Source of the DNA: an uncultured Rikenella sp.
Lineage (GTDB): Bacteria > Bacteroidota > Bacteroidia > Bacteroidales > Rikenellaceae
Direction of reading: 5' to 3'
NCBI RefSeq assembly: GCF_910579375.1
Contig: NZ_CAJTUJ010000136.1
Span: forward strand, 1-5,031
DNA length: 5,031 bases
This document shows positions 1 through 5,031 of this stretch, one piece after another. Numbering within the stretch: the stretch's first letter is position 1; each line of letters begins with the position of its first letter. Made by a program: the position numbers and the translations under genes. A model generated the notes under the pieces. That model saw only the letters and a list, made by a program, of their open reading frames with translations. It searched no databases and was not told the origin of the DNA.

Positions 1-252
1 CACAACGCGCCCTCGCCGCTGCCGCGGTAGCCCGGGGCGGGGTACCAGGCGAGCGGGGTTCCCGCGCCCGAGGTGCTTACCTTGTAGAGACGACCGTTGG
101 TGGCTTTGTAGTTCCCTGCGCCGTATTTTTCGCCGGCTACGCCGTCCGAATAGTACGGGAAGGTACCGGTCAAAGGCTGATCGAGGTCGGTCGCCCGCGT
201 AAAGTCAGACCAAGTCCAGACACGAGGGTGAAATCTTTGTAGAATCTTATCG
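1..252 (-). pseudogene. Fragment of a surface-protein-like gene (FISUMP/fimbrillin-like C-terminal domain), start not evident, runs off the left edge
   Basis: The minus strand has a stop-free frame from the epimerase stop to the window edge. Its composition is that of a real protein, rich in Gly, Tyr, Thr and Asn, with segments VWTWSDF, TGTFPYYSDG, NGRLYKV and AWYPAPGYRGSGEGAL (the last ending near position 3). The PAPGYR...GAL pattern recalls the C-terminal domain of Bacteroidetes lipoproteins and fimbrillin-like surface proteins (Fibrobacter-type paralogous domain); this is a recollection of family style, not a search result. The frame stays open upstream inside the epimerase to an ATG at 360-362. 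That start would give about 35 Arg/Pro-rich residues that are only the epimerase read out of frame, with no signal peptide. Protein-like sequence starts at the epimerase stop, so the 5' part appears missing. Alternatives are a frameshift, a silent cassette of a variable surface protein, or an assembly join. That it is coding is fairly sure; the family and pseudogene status are not. Confidence 0.45.
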
Positions 253-1269
253 TTACAGGCCGTGATATTGCCGGTACCAGGCGCAGAACCGGTCGATTCC
301 TTCCTGCAACGGGGTCGAGGGACGATATCCGAAATCACGTTCCAGGGCGGTCGTGTCGGCATAGGTGCGTACGACGTCGCCCGGCTGCATCTCGGTGAAC
401 TCTTTCATGGCTTCGCGCCCTGCCGACCGCTCGATCGCGCCGATAAAATCCATCAAGGGAACTGGTGCACTGTTGCCGATGTTGTAGACGGCTGTCCGCA
501 CGCCGTGGCGGTTCGCGGCGGGCGGCTGCGAGACGACGGCGCAGACGCCGGTCACGATGTCGTCGATGTAGGTGAAGTCGCGCTCCATCCGGCCGTGGTT
601 GAAGACGCGGATCGGACGGCCTTCGGTGATGGCGCTCAGAAAGAGCCACGGGGACATGTCGGGGCGTCCCCAAGGGCCGTAGACGGTGAAAAAACGGAGG
701 CCGGTGGCGGGAATCCCATAGAGTTTCGAGTAGGCGTGGGCCATCAGCTCATTCGACTTTTTGGTCGCGGCGTAGAGGCTCACGGGGCGGTCGGTCATGT
801 CGCTCTCGGCGTAGGGAACCTGCTCGTTCAGCCCGTAGATGCTGCTGGAGCTGGCGTAGACCAGATGGGTTACCGGAAAGTGACGGCAGGCTTCGAGAAT
901 ATTCAGAAAACCGACGACGTTGCTCTGAATGTAGGCGTACGGATTCTCGATCGAGTACCGCACGCCGGCCTGTGCGGCGAGGTGGATCACGGCGTCGAAA
1001 CGCTCGGTCTCGAAGAGGCGGTCGATAAAGGTTTTGTCGGTCAGATCGGCCCGGACGAAACGGTAGCTGTTCAGGGTGTCGCTGGTGGCGAAGTGGCGGT
1101 CGGCGGGTGCGGAGGCGATACCTGAGGCGGCCAGACGGGCGTGTTTCAGCTCGACGGCGTAGTAGTCGTTCAGGTTGTCGAGTCCGACGACCTGGTCGCC
1201 TCGCTCGCAGAGGCGGTGGATGGTGTGGAAGCCGATGAAGCCGGCGGCACCGGTTACTAATATCTTCAT
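253..1269 (-). CDS. NAD-dependent epimerase, UDP-glucuronate 4-epimerase type
   Basis: Predicted cytoplasmic extended SDR enzyme of 338 residues that inverts C4 of a UDP-hexuronate, most likely UDP-glucuronate to UDP-galacturonate. The start is the ATG at 1267-1269: it yields MKILVTGAAGFIG, the usual first strand and Gly-rich NAD-binding turn (Gly7, Gly10, Gly13). The longer open frame upstream only adds Arg-rich shadow of the preceding gene. Other landmarks are HLAAQAGVRYS (96-106), the Ser-rich ASSSSIYG (139-146), the catalytic YxxxK pair Tyr166/Lys170 in SLYAATKKSNE, LRFFTVYGPWGRPDM (191-205) and RDFTYIDDIV (230-239). SLYAATKKSNELMAH and the GPWGRPDM block are typical of the CapI/LspL (LpsL) UDP-GlcA 4-epimerases rather than GalE. 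The start overlaps the stop of the GT39 gene as ATGA, suggesting translational coupling. It ends CTG TAA with a second in-frame TAA two codons on. Length fits the family. Substrate is inferred from similarity. Confidence 0.93.
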   Translation of the reverse strand: MKILVTGAAGFIGFHTIHRLCERGDQVVGLDNLNDYYAVELKHARLAASGIASAPADRHFATSDTLNSYRFVRADLTDKTFIDRLFETERFDAVIHLAAQAGVRYSIENPYAYIQSNVVGFLNILEACRHFPVTHLVYASSSSIYGLNEQVPYAESDMTDRPVSLYAATKKSNELMAHAYSKLYGIPATGLRFFTVYGPWGRPDMSPWLFLSAITEGRPIRVFNHGRMERDFTYIDDIVTGVCAVVSQPPAANRHGVRTAVYNIGNSAPVPLMDFIGAIERSAGREAMKEFTEMQPGDVVRTYADTTALERDFGYRPSTPLQEGIDRFCAWYRQYHGL

Positions 1270-2891
1270 GGTTGATCCGTTGTTTCGGCCCGGTCGAACA
1301 CGCCGAATGCGTAGTTGCCCACGCGGTGGACTTCCCGGCCCGAAAATGCGCGGGTCAGGGCTTCGTCGTAGCCGATCCGGGAGCGGTAGGTGATGACGAT
1401 GCCGTGTTGCAAGGTGTCGAGCGTTTCGGCGGAAAGACCTTCGGCGGGAAGGCCTAAGTAGGCGTCGATGTTTTCGGCGCGGCTGATGCCGTAGGTGTAG
1501 TAGCGGTCGATCCCGGCGGCGTCGCCGACGGTTCTGGCGGCGCCGCAGACGTCGCCCATCCCGATGTAGCTGTTGAACCGGGGCAGGGCGAACGAGAGGA
1601 CGAAAAGGGTGGCGAGGATGCCGCTGCCGAGCAGGGTGATGGCGGGGTAGAGTCGTCCGCGCCATAGCCGGACGAGGCTCCACACGGCGGCAACGGACAA
1701 AATGGCGGTACCGATGGGTACGAAGAGGGATTCACGGATGGGCAGTGTGGGGGCGAGGTAGCAGACGATGAACCAGGCGGGAAAAGCGAGAGCCAGTACG
1801 GCTGCTGGAATCCCGATGAGCCAGCGCATCCAGCCGCGGGTACCTTCGCGGGCGCTCCACAGGAGGGCGAGGTAGATAAAGAAGGGAAAGGCGGGCAGCA
1901 GGTAGATCTGGATCTTGGAGCTGACGAGCGAGAGGACGCCGAAGGTGGAGAGGGCGACGACGAGGAAGAAGCGTTCCAGATCGGTCGCGGCGGTCTGCCG
2001 CCAACGGCAAAGGCCCCACGCGAGAACGCCGATGGCGAAGAGCGACCACGGGGCGAGGGAGTACCAGATCGAAACGGCGTAGTACCATACGGGCGCTTTG
2101 TGGTGGAAGGCGTCGACGGCGCGGCCGGCGGTCTGTTTCACCAGCAGGTTGTCCAAATAGGCGGTGCCGCCTTCGAGGTACACGGCGCCGAACCAAAGCA
2201 GGCAGAGGCCGAGCAGAATGCCCCAGGTCTGCCAGCCCCAGTAGTGTCCGATGGCTCGCCAGTCGCGGCGAATCGCCAGAAAGAGGATGACGCTTACCAA
2301 GGGGACGAGTATCCCGACGGGCCCTTTGGAGAAGATGGCGAGGAATACCCAGACCGGAAACAGCCATCGGTCGCGGCGCAGGTGACTTTCGCTGTCTGAG
2401 GCGCCGCTGTACAGCCGCCAGAAAGTGTGCAAGGCGAGGATGATGAAGAGGCACATGAGCATGTCCATCCGCAGAATGACGGCGGCGCCGAGGAAGTAGA
2501 CGCTGGTGAAGAGCATCAGTTGTCCGGCGAGCCGGGCCCGGGGATCGATGACGAAGGGGCGCACCCAACGGTTCATCGTGCGGAGTATCAGCAGAGCGGG
2601 GATGGCCGAAAAGAGGCTCATGAAGCTCATCAGGGCGCTGAGGTTGTGCCCGAAGAGTGTCCGCCCGAGCATCAGCATCCAGAGGAAAAGCGGCGGTTTG
2701 TCGGCATAGGCTGTGCCGTGGTTGTAGAAGGTGAAGAGGTGGCCGTCGCGGATGGCTTCGTCGGCGATGCTCAGATAGCGGAGTTCGTTGTTCCGGGTGA
2801 GGTCGCGGAAGAGAAAGAGGGGGAGGACGGCGAGGAAAAGAAGCAGGTAGCGGCTCCAGTCGGTGCCTATCGTGTCGAGGTGTTTTCGCAT
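1266..2891 (-). CDS. ArnT-like family 39 membrane glycosyltransferase
   Basis: Polytopic inner-membrane transferase of 541 residues that probably moves a sugar from a polyprenyl-phosphate donor to lipid A or another envelope acceptor on the periplasmic side. After a first membrane helix (about 15-28) come the first-loop signature RDLTRNNELRY (29-39) and YADKPPLFLW (62-71). Then follow LRMDM with Asp143 (likely the ArnT-type second acidic residue), FSKGPVG (187-193), the loop with QTAGRAVDAFHHKAPVWYY (253-271), and SSKIQIYLLPAFPF (324-337). These are the landmarks of the GT39/PMT_2 (ArnT, RgtA-D, FlmK) superfamily. Roughly eleven or more hydrophobic segments run to about residue 437. The last hundred residues are hydrophilic, as in ArnT's periplasmic tail. 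The start overlaps the end of the LAB_N gene by 25 bases and the stop overlaps the epimerase start by 4. Sugar and acceptor cannot be read from the sequence; galacturonate is favoured by the adjoining epimerase. Confidence 0.88.
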   Translation of the reverse strand: MRKHLDTIGTDWSRYLLLFLAVLPLFLFRDLTRNNELRYLSIADEAIRDGHLFTFYNHGTAYADKPPLFLWMLMLGRTLFGHNLSALMSFMSLFSAIPALLILRTMNRWVRPFVIDPRARLAGQLMLFTSVYFLGAAVILRMDMLMCLFIILALHTFWRLYSGASDSESHLRRDRWLFPVWVFLAIFSKGPVGILVPLVSVILFLAIRRDWRAIGHYWGWQTWGILLGLCLLWFGAVYLEGGTAYLDNLLVKQTAGRAVDAFHHKAPVWYYAVSIWYSLAPWSLFAIGVLAWGLCRWRQTAATDLERFFLVVALSTFGVLSLVSSKIQIYLLPAFPFFIYLALLWSAREGTRGWMRWLIGIPAAVLALAFPAWFIVCYLAPTLPIRESLFVPIGTAILSVAAVWSLVRLWRGRLYPAITLLGSGILATLFVLSFALPRFNSYIGMGDVCGAARTVGDAAGIDRYYTYGISRAENIDAYLGLPAEGLSAETLDTLQHGIVITYRSRIGYDEALTRAFSGREVHRVGNYAFGVFDRAETTDQP

Positions 2892-3550
2892 GGTCGGTCG
2901 TTGCTGTCGGAGGCTGTGGCCTGAGCGGTGCGTTGTTTGTTGAAGATGATGATGTTACGGGTGTAGACGAAGGCGCCGGTGAGGTGCCCGAGGATGAGGG
3001 GGTACATGTCGCCGCGAATCAAGGCGTAGGCGATGATGATGGTGGAGCCGGTGAGGCTGATGAGCCAGAAGCCGAGCGGGAGGATCGATTCGCCGCGCTG
3101 TCGGGAGTACCACCATTGGTAGACGAAGCGGAGGGTGAAGATGATTTGTCCGCCGGTGCCGAGGGCGATGAGCCAGCCGGGGAGGTCGCTCTCGATGAAG
3201 AGGTGGGCGAGGAAGTCGCTCCAGTTCAGGGCGATCCACAGGATGCCGGCCAGCGGCAGGGCGAAGATCGTCCAGCGGATCGGGGGCCAGAGGGTTTTCC
3301 AGGCTCGACGGGCGTTGAGGTTCCAGATGTAGATGTAGTAGGTGACGAATTGCCCGAGGATGATGGAGAAGTCGTTCCGAAGCCAGCCGTAGAGGCAAAA
3401 AATGCAGGCGGCGACGAGGCTGATCTGCCAGAAGATGGTGGGCGAGAGGACGCGCCGGGCGCGTTCGCTCAGGATCCACTGGACGAAAAACCGGGCCGAG
3501 AAGAGCAGCTGGGCCAGGTAACCTAAACTGTCGATGGCGAGCGGGTGCAT
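2867..3550 (-). CDS. Membrane protein with two lipid-A-biosynthesis N-terminal (LAB_N) repeats
   Basis: A 227-residue integral membrane protein. It contains an internal duplication: residues about 8-82 (FSARFFVQWILSER ... ILGQFVTYYIYIWNL) and about 128-207 (FTLRFVYQWWYSRQ ... ILGHLTGAFVYTRNI) align along their length, sharing the RF-x-x-QW, FW-x-IS and ILG-[QH] positions. Each repeat has about three hydrophobic segments, with one more (about 92-110) between them, so a 3-1-3 layout is likely. The repeat matches LAB_N, the small membrane domain found at the N-terminus of some LpxB proteins; no LpxB catalytic part is present. The last 20 or so residues are polar. It lies 3 bases after GT2 and overlaps GT39 by 25 bases, so it belongs to the same unit. 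In Arn-type pathways small membrane proteins (ArnE/ArnF) move the lipid-linked sugar across the membrane; a similar role here is inference. The ATG at 3548-3550 is chosen because the frame opens at the GT2 stop. Confidence 0.88.
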   Translation of the reverse strand: MHPLAIDSLGYLAQLLFSARFFVQWILSERARRVLSPTIFWQISLVAACIFCLYGWLRNDFSIILGQFVTYYIYIWNLNARRAWKTLWPPIRWTIFALPLAGILWIALNWSDFLAHLFIESDLPGWLIALGTGGQIIFTLRFVYQWWYSRQRGESILPLGFWLISLTGSTIIIAYALIRGDMYPLILGHLTGAFVYTRNIIIFNKQRTAQATASDSNDRPCENTSTR

Positions 3551-3553
3551 GGG

Positions 3554-4291
3554 TTACAGGTTGGTCTCTCCGGTGCGGTAGTCGATGTAGCGTTTGCGCA
3601 TCCACCGGTAGGCGAAGCAGTCCATGAAGGGGCCGGCGAGCCGGTTCCAGAGGTGGTATTTGGACTGGCCGGCGACGCGGGGGAAGTGCCTTACGGGCAC
3701 TTGCTTCACGCGTGCGCCCTGGAGTTGAATCAGGGCGGGCAGAAACCGGTGCATGCCGGTGAAGAAGGGGATTCGCTTGGCGTAGTCGGTACGCAGGACT
3801 TTCAAGGGGCAGCCGGTGTCTTCGACGCCGTCGTGGGTCATCATCCGACGGAAACCGTTGGCGATCCGGGAGGACATGTTTTTCACGAAGGAGTCTTTCC
3901 GGCCGGTGCGGATACCCATAGCCATCTCATATTCGCCCATATGGGGCAGCAGGAGGTCGAAGTCTTCGGGGGCGGTCTGAAGGTCGGCGTCCATGTAGCC
4001 GACGTATTCGGAGTAGGTGGCGTCGATGCCGGCTTTCATGGCGGCGCTCAGGCCGCTGTTCCGGGCGAGGTCGAGCCAGTAGAAGTGGGGGTTGCGTCCG
4101 CAGATTTCGCGCAGCCGTTCGCCGGAGCGGTCTTTCGAGCCGTCGTTCACGAAAAGCGCGCAGGCGGGCTGCCCTCCTGCTGTGGTTGCGGGCAGGTAGG
4201 CCCGCAACCGTTCTTCGAGGGTATATATGTTGTCTTCTTCGTTGTAGACGGGTACGATGATGGTGAACCGGTAGTCGGCCGTTTTATTCAT
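3554..4291 (-). CDS. Family 2 glycosyltransferase, DPM1-like (polyprenyl-phosphate sugar synthase)
   Basis: Predicted enzyme of 245 residues that transfers a sugar from a nucleotide donor to a polyprenyl phosphate at the cytoplasmic face. GT-A landmarks are IIVPVYNEEDN (11-21), LFVNDGSKDRS (46-56, nucleotide-binding Asp50), LARNSGLSAAMKAGID (75-90), the metal-binding YMDADLQTAPED (99-110, Asp101/Asp103), EDTGCPLKVLR (157-167) and VRHFPRVAGQSKY (200-212), the Arg-His/Ser-Lys region usual in DPM1, ArnC and RgtE relatives. It lacks the two C-terminal membrane helices of ArnC/GtrB, so it is soluble or peripheral. An in-frame ATG also lies at 4325-4327. I prefer the ATG at 4289-4291 because a TAnnTTTG promoter element at 4316-4323 would put transcription start downstream of the first ATG, and because MNKTADYRFTIIVPVYNEE starts where the family does. 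No Shine-Dalgarno is visible. It is the first gene of the four-gene unit. The transferred sugar is unknown. Confidence 0.9.
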   Translation of the reverse strand: MNKTADYRFTIIVPVYNEEDNIYTLEERLRAYLPATTAGGQPACALFVNDGSKDRSGERLREICGRNPHFYWLDLARNSGLSAAMKAGIDATYSEYVGYMDADLQTAPEDFDLLLPHMGEYEMAMGIRTGRKDSFVKNMSSRIANGFRRMMTHDGVEDTGCPLKVLRTDYAKRIPFFTGMHRFLPALIQLQGARVKQVPVRHFPRVAGQSKYHLWNRLAGPFMDCFAYRWMRKRYIDYRTGETNL

Positions 4292-4315
4292 GGGATAAGG
4301 GGTGTATTTCGCTGG

Positions 4316-4323
4316 CAAAGGTA
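4316..4323 (-). promoter_or_regulatory. Bacteroidetes-type -7 promoter element (TACCTTTG) ahead of the operon
   Basis: On the minus strand TACCTTTG fits the Bacteroidetes primary-sigma -7 consensus TAnnTTTG exactly. Transcription would start near 4309, leaving a leader of roughly 18 bases before the ATG at 4289-4291. No TTG-type -33 element is seen at the usual 19-21 base spacing, where the DNA is GC-rich, so the promoter is supported by one box only. It is the only match noticed ahead of the tightly packed genes, so it probably drives all four. Confidence 0.6.
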
Positions 4324-4407
4324 ACATTTTCCGGCGATTCCTCGCGGTGTGGGGGCTTTGTCTCGGGGCGGGGCTGTCTGGTGCGGGCGGCGCCGCTGTC
4401 TGTTGGG

Positions 4408-4438
4408 TTCGGGCCGCGCGCTCGGGGGGCGGCCCGAA
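4408..4438. repeat. Hairpin, 9-bp perfect stem
   Basis: TTCGGGCCG (4408-4416) pairs with CGGCCCGAA (4430-4438) around a 13-base G-rich loop. It is the middle hairpin of the first tandem unit. Confidence 0.6.
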
Positions 4439-4457
4439 GGCCCAGCGCGCAGGCCAG

Positions 4458-4474
4458 GCGGCTCAAAGAGCCGC
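4458..4474. repeat. Hairpin, 7-bp perfect stem with AAA loop
   Basis: GCGGCTC (4458-4464) and GAGCCGC (4468-4474) surround AAA. A related hairpin with a G-T pair in the stem, CGGCTC-tgc-GAGTCG, lies at 4568-4582 at the matching place of the second tandem unit. Confidence 0.6.
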
Positions 4475-4513
4475 AAGAGCATGGCCAACAGTTCGTCTCG
4501 ATTCTGCTGGGTT

Positions 4514-4566
4514 CGGCCTGTCGCCCATCCCCCCCCGAAGCCGCTGCGGCTTGGGCGACAAGGCCG
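4514..4566. repeat. Nested long hairpin with inner palindrome
   Basis: Outer arms CGGCC plus TGTCGCCC (4514-4526) pair with GGGCGACA (4553-4560) plus GGCCG (4562-4566): 13 bp with one bulged A at 4561. Inside is a second palindrome, AAGCCGC-t-GCGGCTT (4538-4552), preceded by a run of C (4529-4536). It takes the middle-hairpin position in the second tandem unit. Confidence 0.65.
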
Positions 4567-4567
4567 A

Positions 4568-4582
4568 CGGCTCTGCGAGTCG
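4568..4582. repeat. Short hairpin, second copy of the CGGCTC-loop-GAG[C/T]CG element
   Basis: CGGCTC (4568-4573) and GAGTCG (4577-4582) enclose TGC. One pair is G-T, so the stem is fully paired only as RNA. It is followed by CAAAAGCA, matching CAAGAGCA after the first copy. Confidence 0.5.
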
Positions 4583-4625
4583 CAAAAGCACAGCCCAACC
4601 CACAGCCCCATGCTCGACCCAACGC

Positions 4626-4655
4626 GGCGGGAAAACCGATTACGGTTTTCCCGCC
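4626..4655. repeat. Perfect 13-bp inverted repeat with 4-base loop
   Basis: GGCGGGAAAACCG (4626-4638) and CGGTTTTCCCGCC (4643-4655) pair without mismatch around ATTA. It could form a strong stem on either strand's transcript. No T-run follows on either side, so it is not called a terminator. Confidence 0.75.
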
Positions 4656-4758
4656 CGAAAGACAATCGCAGCCCAAAGCTCGTCCCTGTTCTCCGCCCCG
4701 TGTCCGCCTCACTGCGGCTCCGCTTTCGCTCCGCCGCGTTTGCCGTCGCCCGCGGCAA

Positions 4759-4793
4759 TTCTTGCCGGATTGGCCAAGCGCCAACCGGCAGAA
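4759..4793. repeat. Long hairpin, 14 paired bases with two bulges
   Basis: The left arm TTCTTGCCGGATTGGC (4759-4774) pairs with GCCAACCGGCAGAA (4780-4793) if two left-arm bases (one T, one A) are bulged; the loop is CAAGC. Ten bases after it stands TTAGGCGGG (4803-4811), a motif that recurs after the hairpin at 4855-4897. Confidence 0.65.
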
Positions 4794-4854
4794 TATGCCC
4801 TCTTAGGCGGGCGGGCGACGGATTTTTTGCGTTGTTCTTTTTTCGCGCGCCTGC

Positions 4855-4897
4855 GCGATTCAACTATTTCGGCTCACTGCCGAAATAGCTGAATCGC
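4855..4897. repeat. Long inverted repeat, 18 of 19 bp paired
   Basis: GCGATTCAACTATTTCGGC (4855-4873) and GCCGAAATAGCTGAATCGC (4879-4897) are reverse complements apart from one A-C mismatch (4863 against 4889), with the 5-base loop TCACT. It is the longest stem in the window and far more AT-rich than its surroundings. TTAGGCGGG (4902-4910) begins five bases after it. No adjoining T-run on either strand. Confidence 0.75.
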
Positions 4898-4975
4898 TCC
4901 TTTAGGCGGGGCGCGCGGCTGTCCCACAAGAGGGGACTGCGCTCGGGCCGCGCGGGCCCCACGTCCCGTGGACGG

Positions 4976-4992
4976 GCGAAACTACGTTTCGC
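4976..4992. repeat. Hairpin, 7-bp perfect stem with TAC loop
   Basis: GCGAAAC (4976-4982) and GTTTCGC (4986-4992) enclose TAC. Just before it are weaker 5-bp stems with short loops: GTCCC/GGGAC (4921-4937), GGGCC/GGCCC (4945-4959) and CGTCC/GGACG (4962-4974). The last 60-70 bases of this group are thus almost continuous small palindromes. Confidence 0.55.
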
Positions 4993-5031
4993 TATGGCCG
5001 CCTCCGCCCACCCCATGCATAACAACACACC

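Larger units (their letters stand above)
4399..4610. repeat. Diverged tandem duplication, two units of about 105 bases
   Basis: Unit 1 (about 4399-4502) and unit 2 (about 4503-4610) share an order of parts. Each opens with TCTG[T/C]TGGGTTCGG (4399-4412 and 4503-4516, 13 of 14 identical). A GC-rich hairpin follows, then about 61 or 66 bases from the start CGGCTC-nnn-GAG[C/T]CG, then CAA[G/A]AGCA and a GCC. The second shared block (4460-4490 against 4569-4599) matches at roughly two thirds of positions. The middle hairpins differ in sequence but both pair well. Unit borders are approximate. Confidence 0.55.
4328..5031. other. Gene-free, palindrome-rich intergenic region
   Basis: About 700 bases upstream of the operon with no convincing gene. 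Several long open frames exist on both strands, four or more open at once. They have Arg/Pro/Ser/Ala-rich, low-hydrophobic translations with no recognisable motif, as expected from GC-rich DNA short of TA-type stops. What the stretch does contain is a dense series of inverted repeats with short loops (listed separately), one diverged tandem duplication, and small shared motifs. No tRNA, rRNA or familiar riboswitch pattern was recognised. No hairpin is followed directly by a clear T-run, so classic terminators are not supported. T-runs at 4823-4828 and 4838-4843 stand away from hairpins. Confidence 0.7.

Noticed and set aside
41..283. Direct repeat GGTACCAGGCG at 41-51 and 273-283, as a possible recombination site
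   Set aside because: Only 11 bases, and both copies simply encode Ala-Trp-Tyr in two coding frames; chance is likely.
262..1125. 287-residue plus-strand open frame opposite the epimerase
   Set aside because: It is antisense to a well-supported enzyme with intact motifs; its Gly/Val/Asp-rich translation is a codon-complement shadow.
1270..1683. N-terminal extension of the epimerase frame by 138 residues
   Set aside because: The added part is Arg/Pro-rich and is the GT39 gene read in another frame; the Rossmann fold begins at MKILVTG.
4626..4655. Possible rho-independent terminator
   Set aside because: The stem is strong but neither strand has a T-run directly after it, and no gene ends nearby.
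4284..4863. Minus-strand open frames of 166 and 191 residues overlapping the GT2 start
   Set aside because: Their translations lack any recognisable domain, they overlap the promoter element and GT2 start, and they cross the same palindromes.
4302..4892. Long open frames on the plus strand (for example 196, 179 and 141 residues)
   Set aside because: Three plus frames and at least two minus frames are open together, translations are Arg/Ser/Ala/Pro-rich without motifs, and inverted repeats run through them. This is what GC-rich non-coding DNA gives.
5015..5031. Possible plus-strand gene start at the right edge (ATG at 5015)
   Set aside because: Only five codons are visible and no promoter element was seen before it.

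Overview
The window looks like part of a GC-rich (by eye near 60%) member of the Bacteroidales, perhaps close to Alistipes/Rikenellaceae. The grounds are a TAnnTTTG-type -7 promoter element ahead of the first gene, no recognisable Shine-Dalgarno sequences before any start, and a fragment resembling the surface proteins common in gut Bacteroidetes. The genus is an inference from composition and gene style only.

All real genes are on the minus strand and read from right to left. A compact operon runs from about 4291 to 253: (1) a soluble DPM1-type family 2 glycosyltransferase; (2) a small membrane protein with two lipid-A-biosynthesis N-terminal (LAB_N) repeats; (3) an ArnT-like family 39 membrane glycosyltransferase; (4) a UDP-glucuronate 4-epimerase-type SDR enzyme. 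Junctions are tight: a 3-base gap, a 25-base overlap and a 4-base ATGA overlap. The simplest reading is one envelope-decoration pathway. The epimerase makes a UDP-sugar (probably UDP-galacturonate), GT2 loads a sugar onto a polyprenyl phosphate on the cytoplasmic face, the LAB_N protein may help move the lipid-sugar across the membrane, and GT39 transfers the sugar to lipid A or another acceptor on the periplasmic side.

Positions 1-252 hold a minus-strand reading frame that continues beyond the left edge. It resembles the C-terminal domain of Bacteroidetes surface proteins (FISUMP/fimbrillin-like), but begins right at the end of the epimerase with no convincing start or signal peptide, so it may be a 5'-truncated remnant.

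Positions 4328-5031 (about 700 bases) contain no credible gene. The stretch is packed with inverted repeats: at least eight hairpins, two of them long (13 perfect bp; 18 of 19 bp). It also has a diverged tandem duplication of about 105 bases in which hairpin sequences change but pairing is kept, and a TTAGGCGGG motif found just after each of two hairpins. This is the least explained part of the window.
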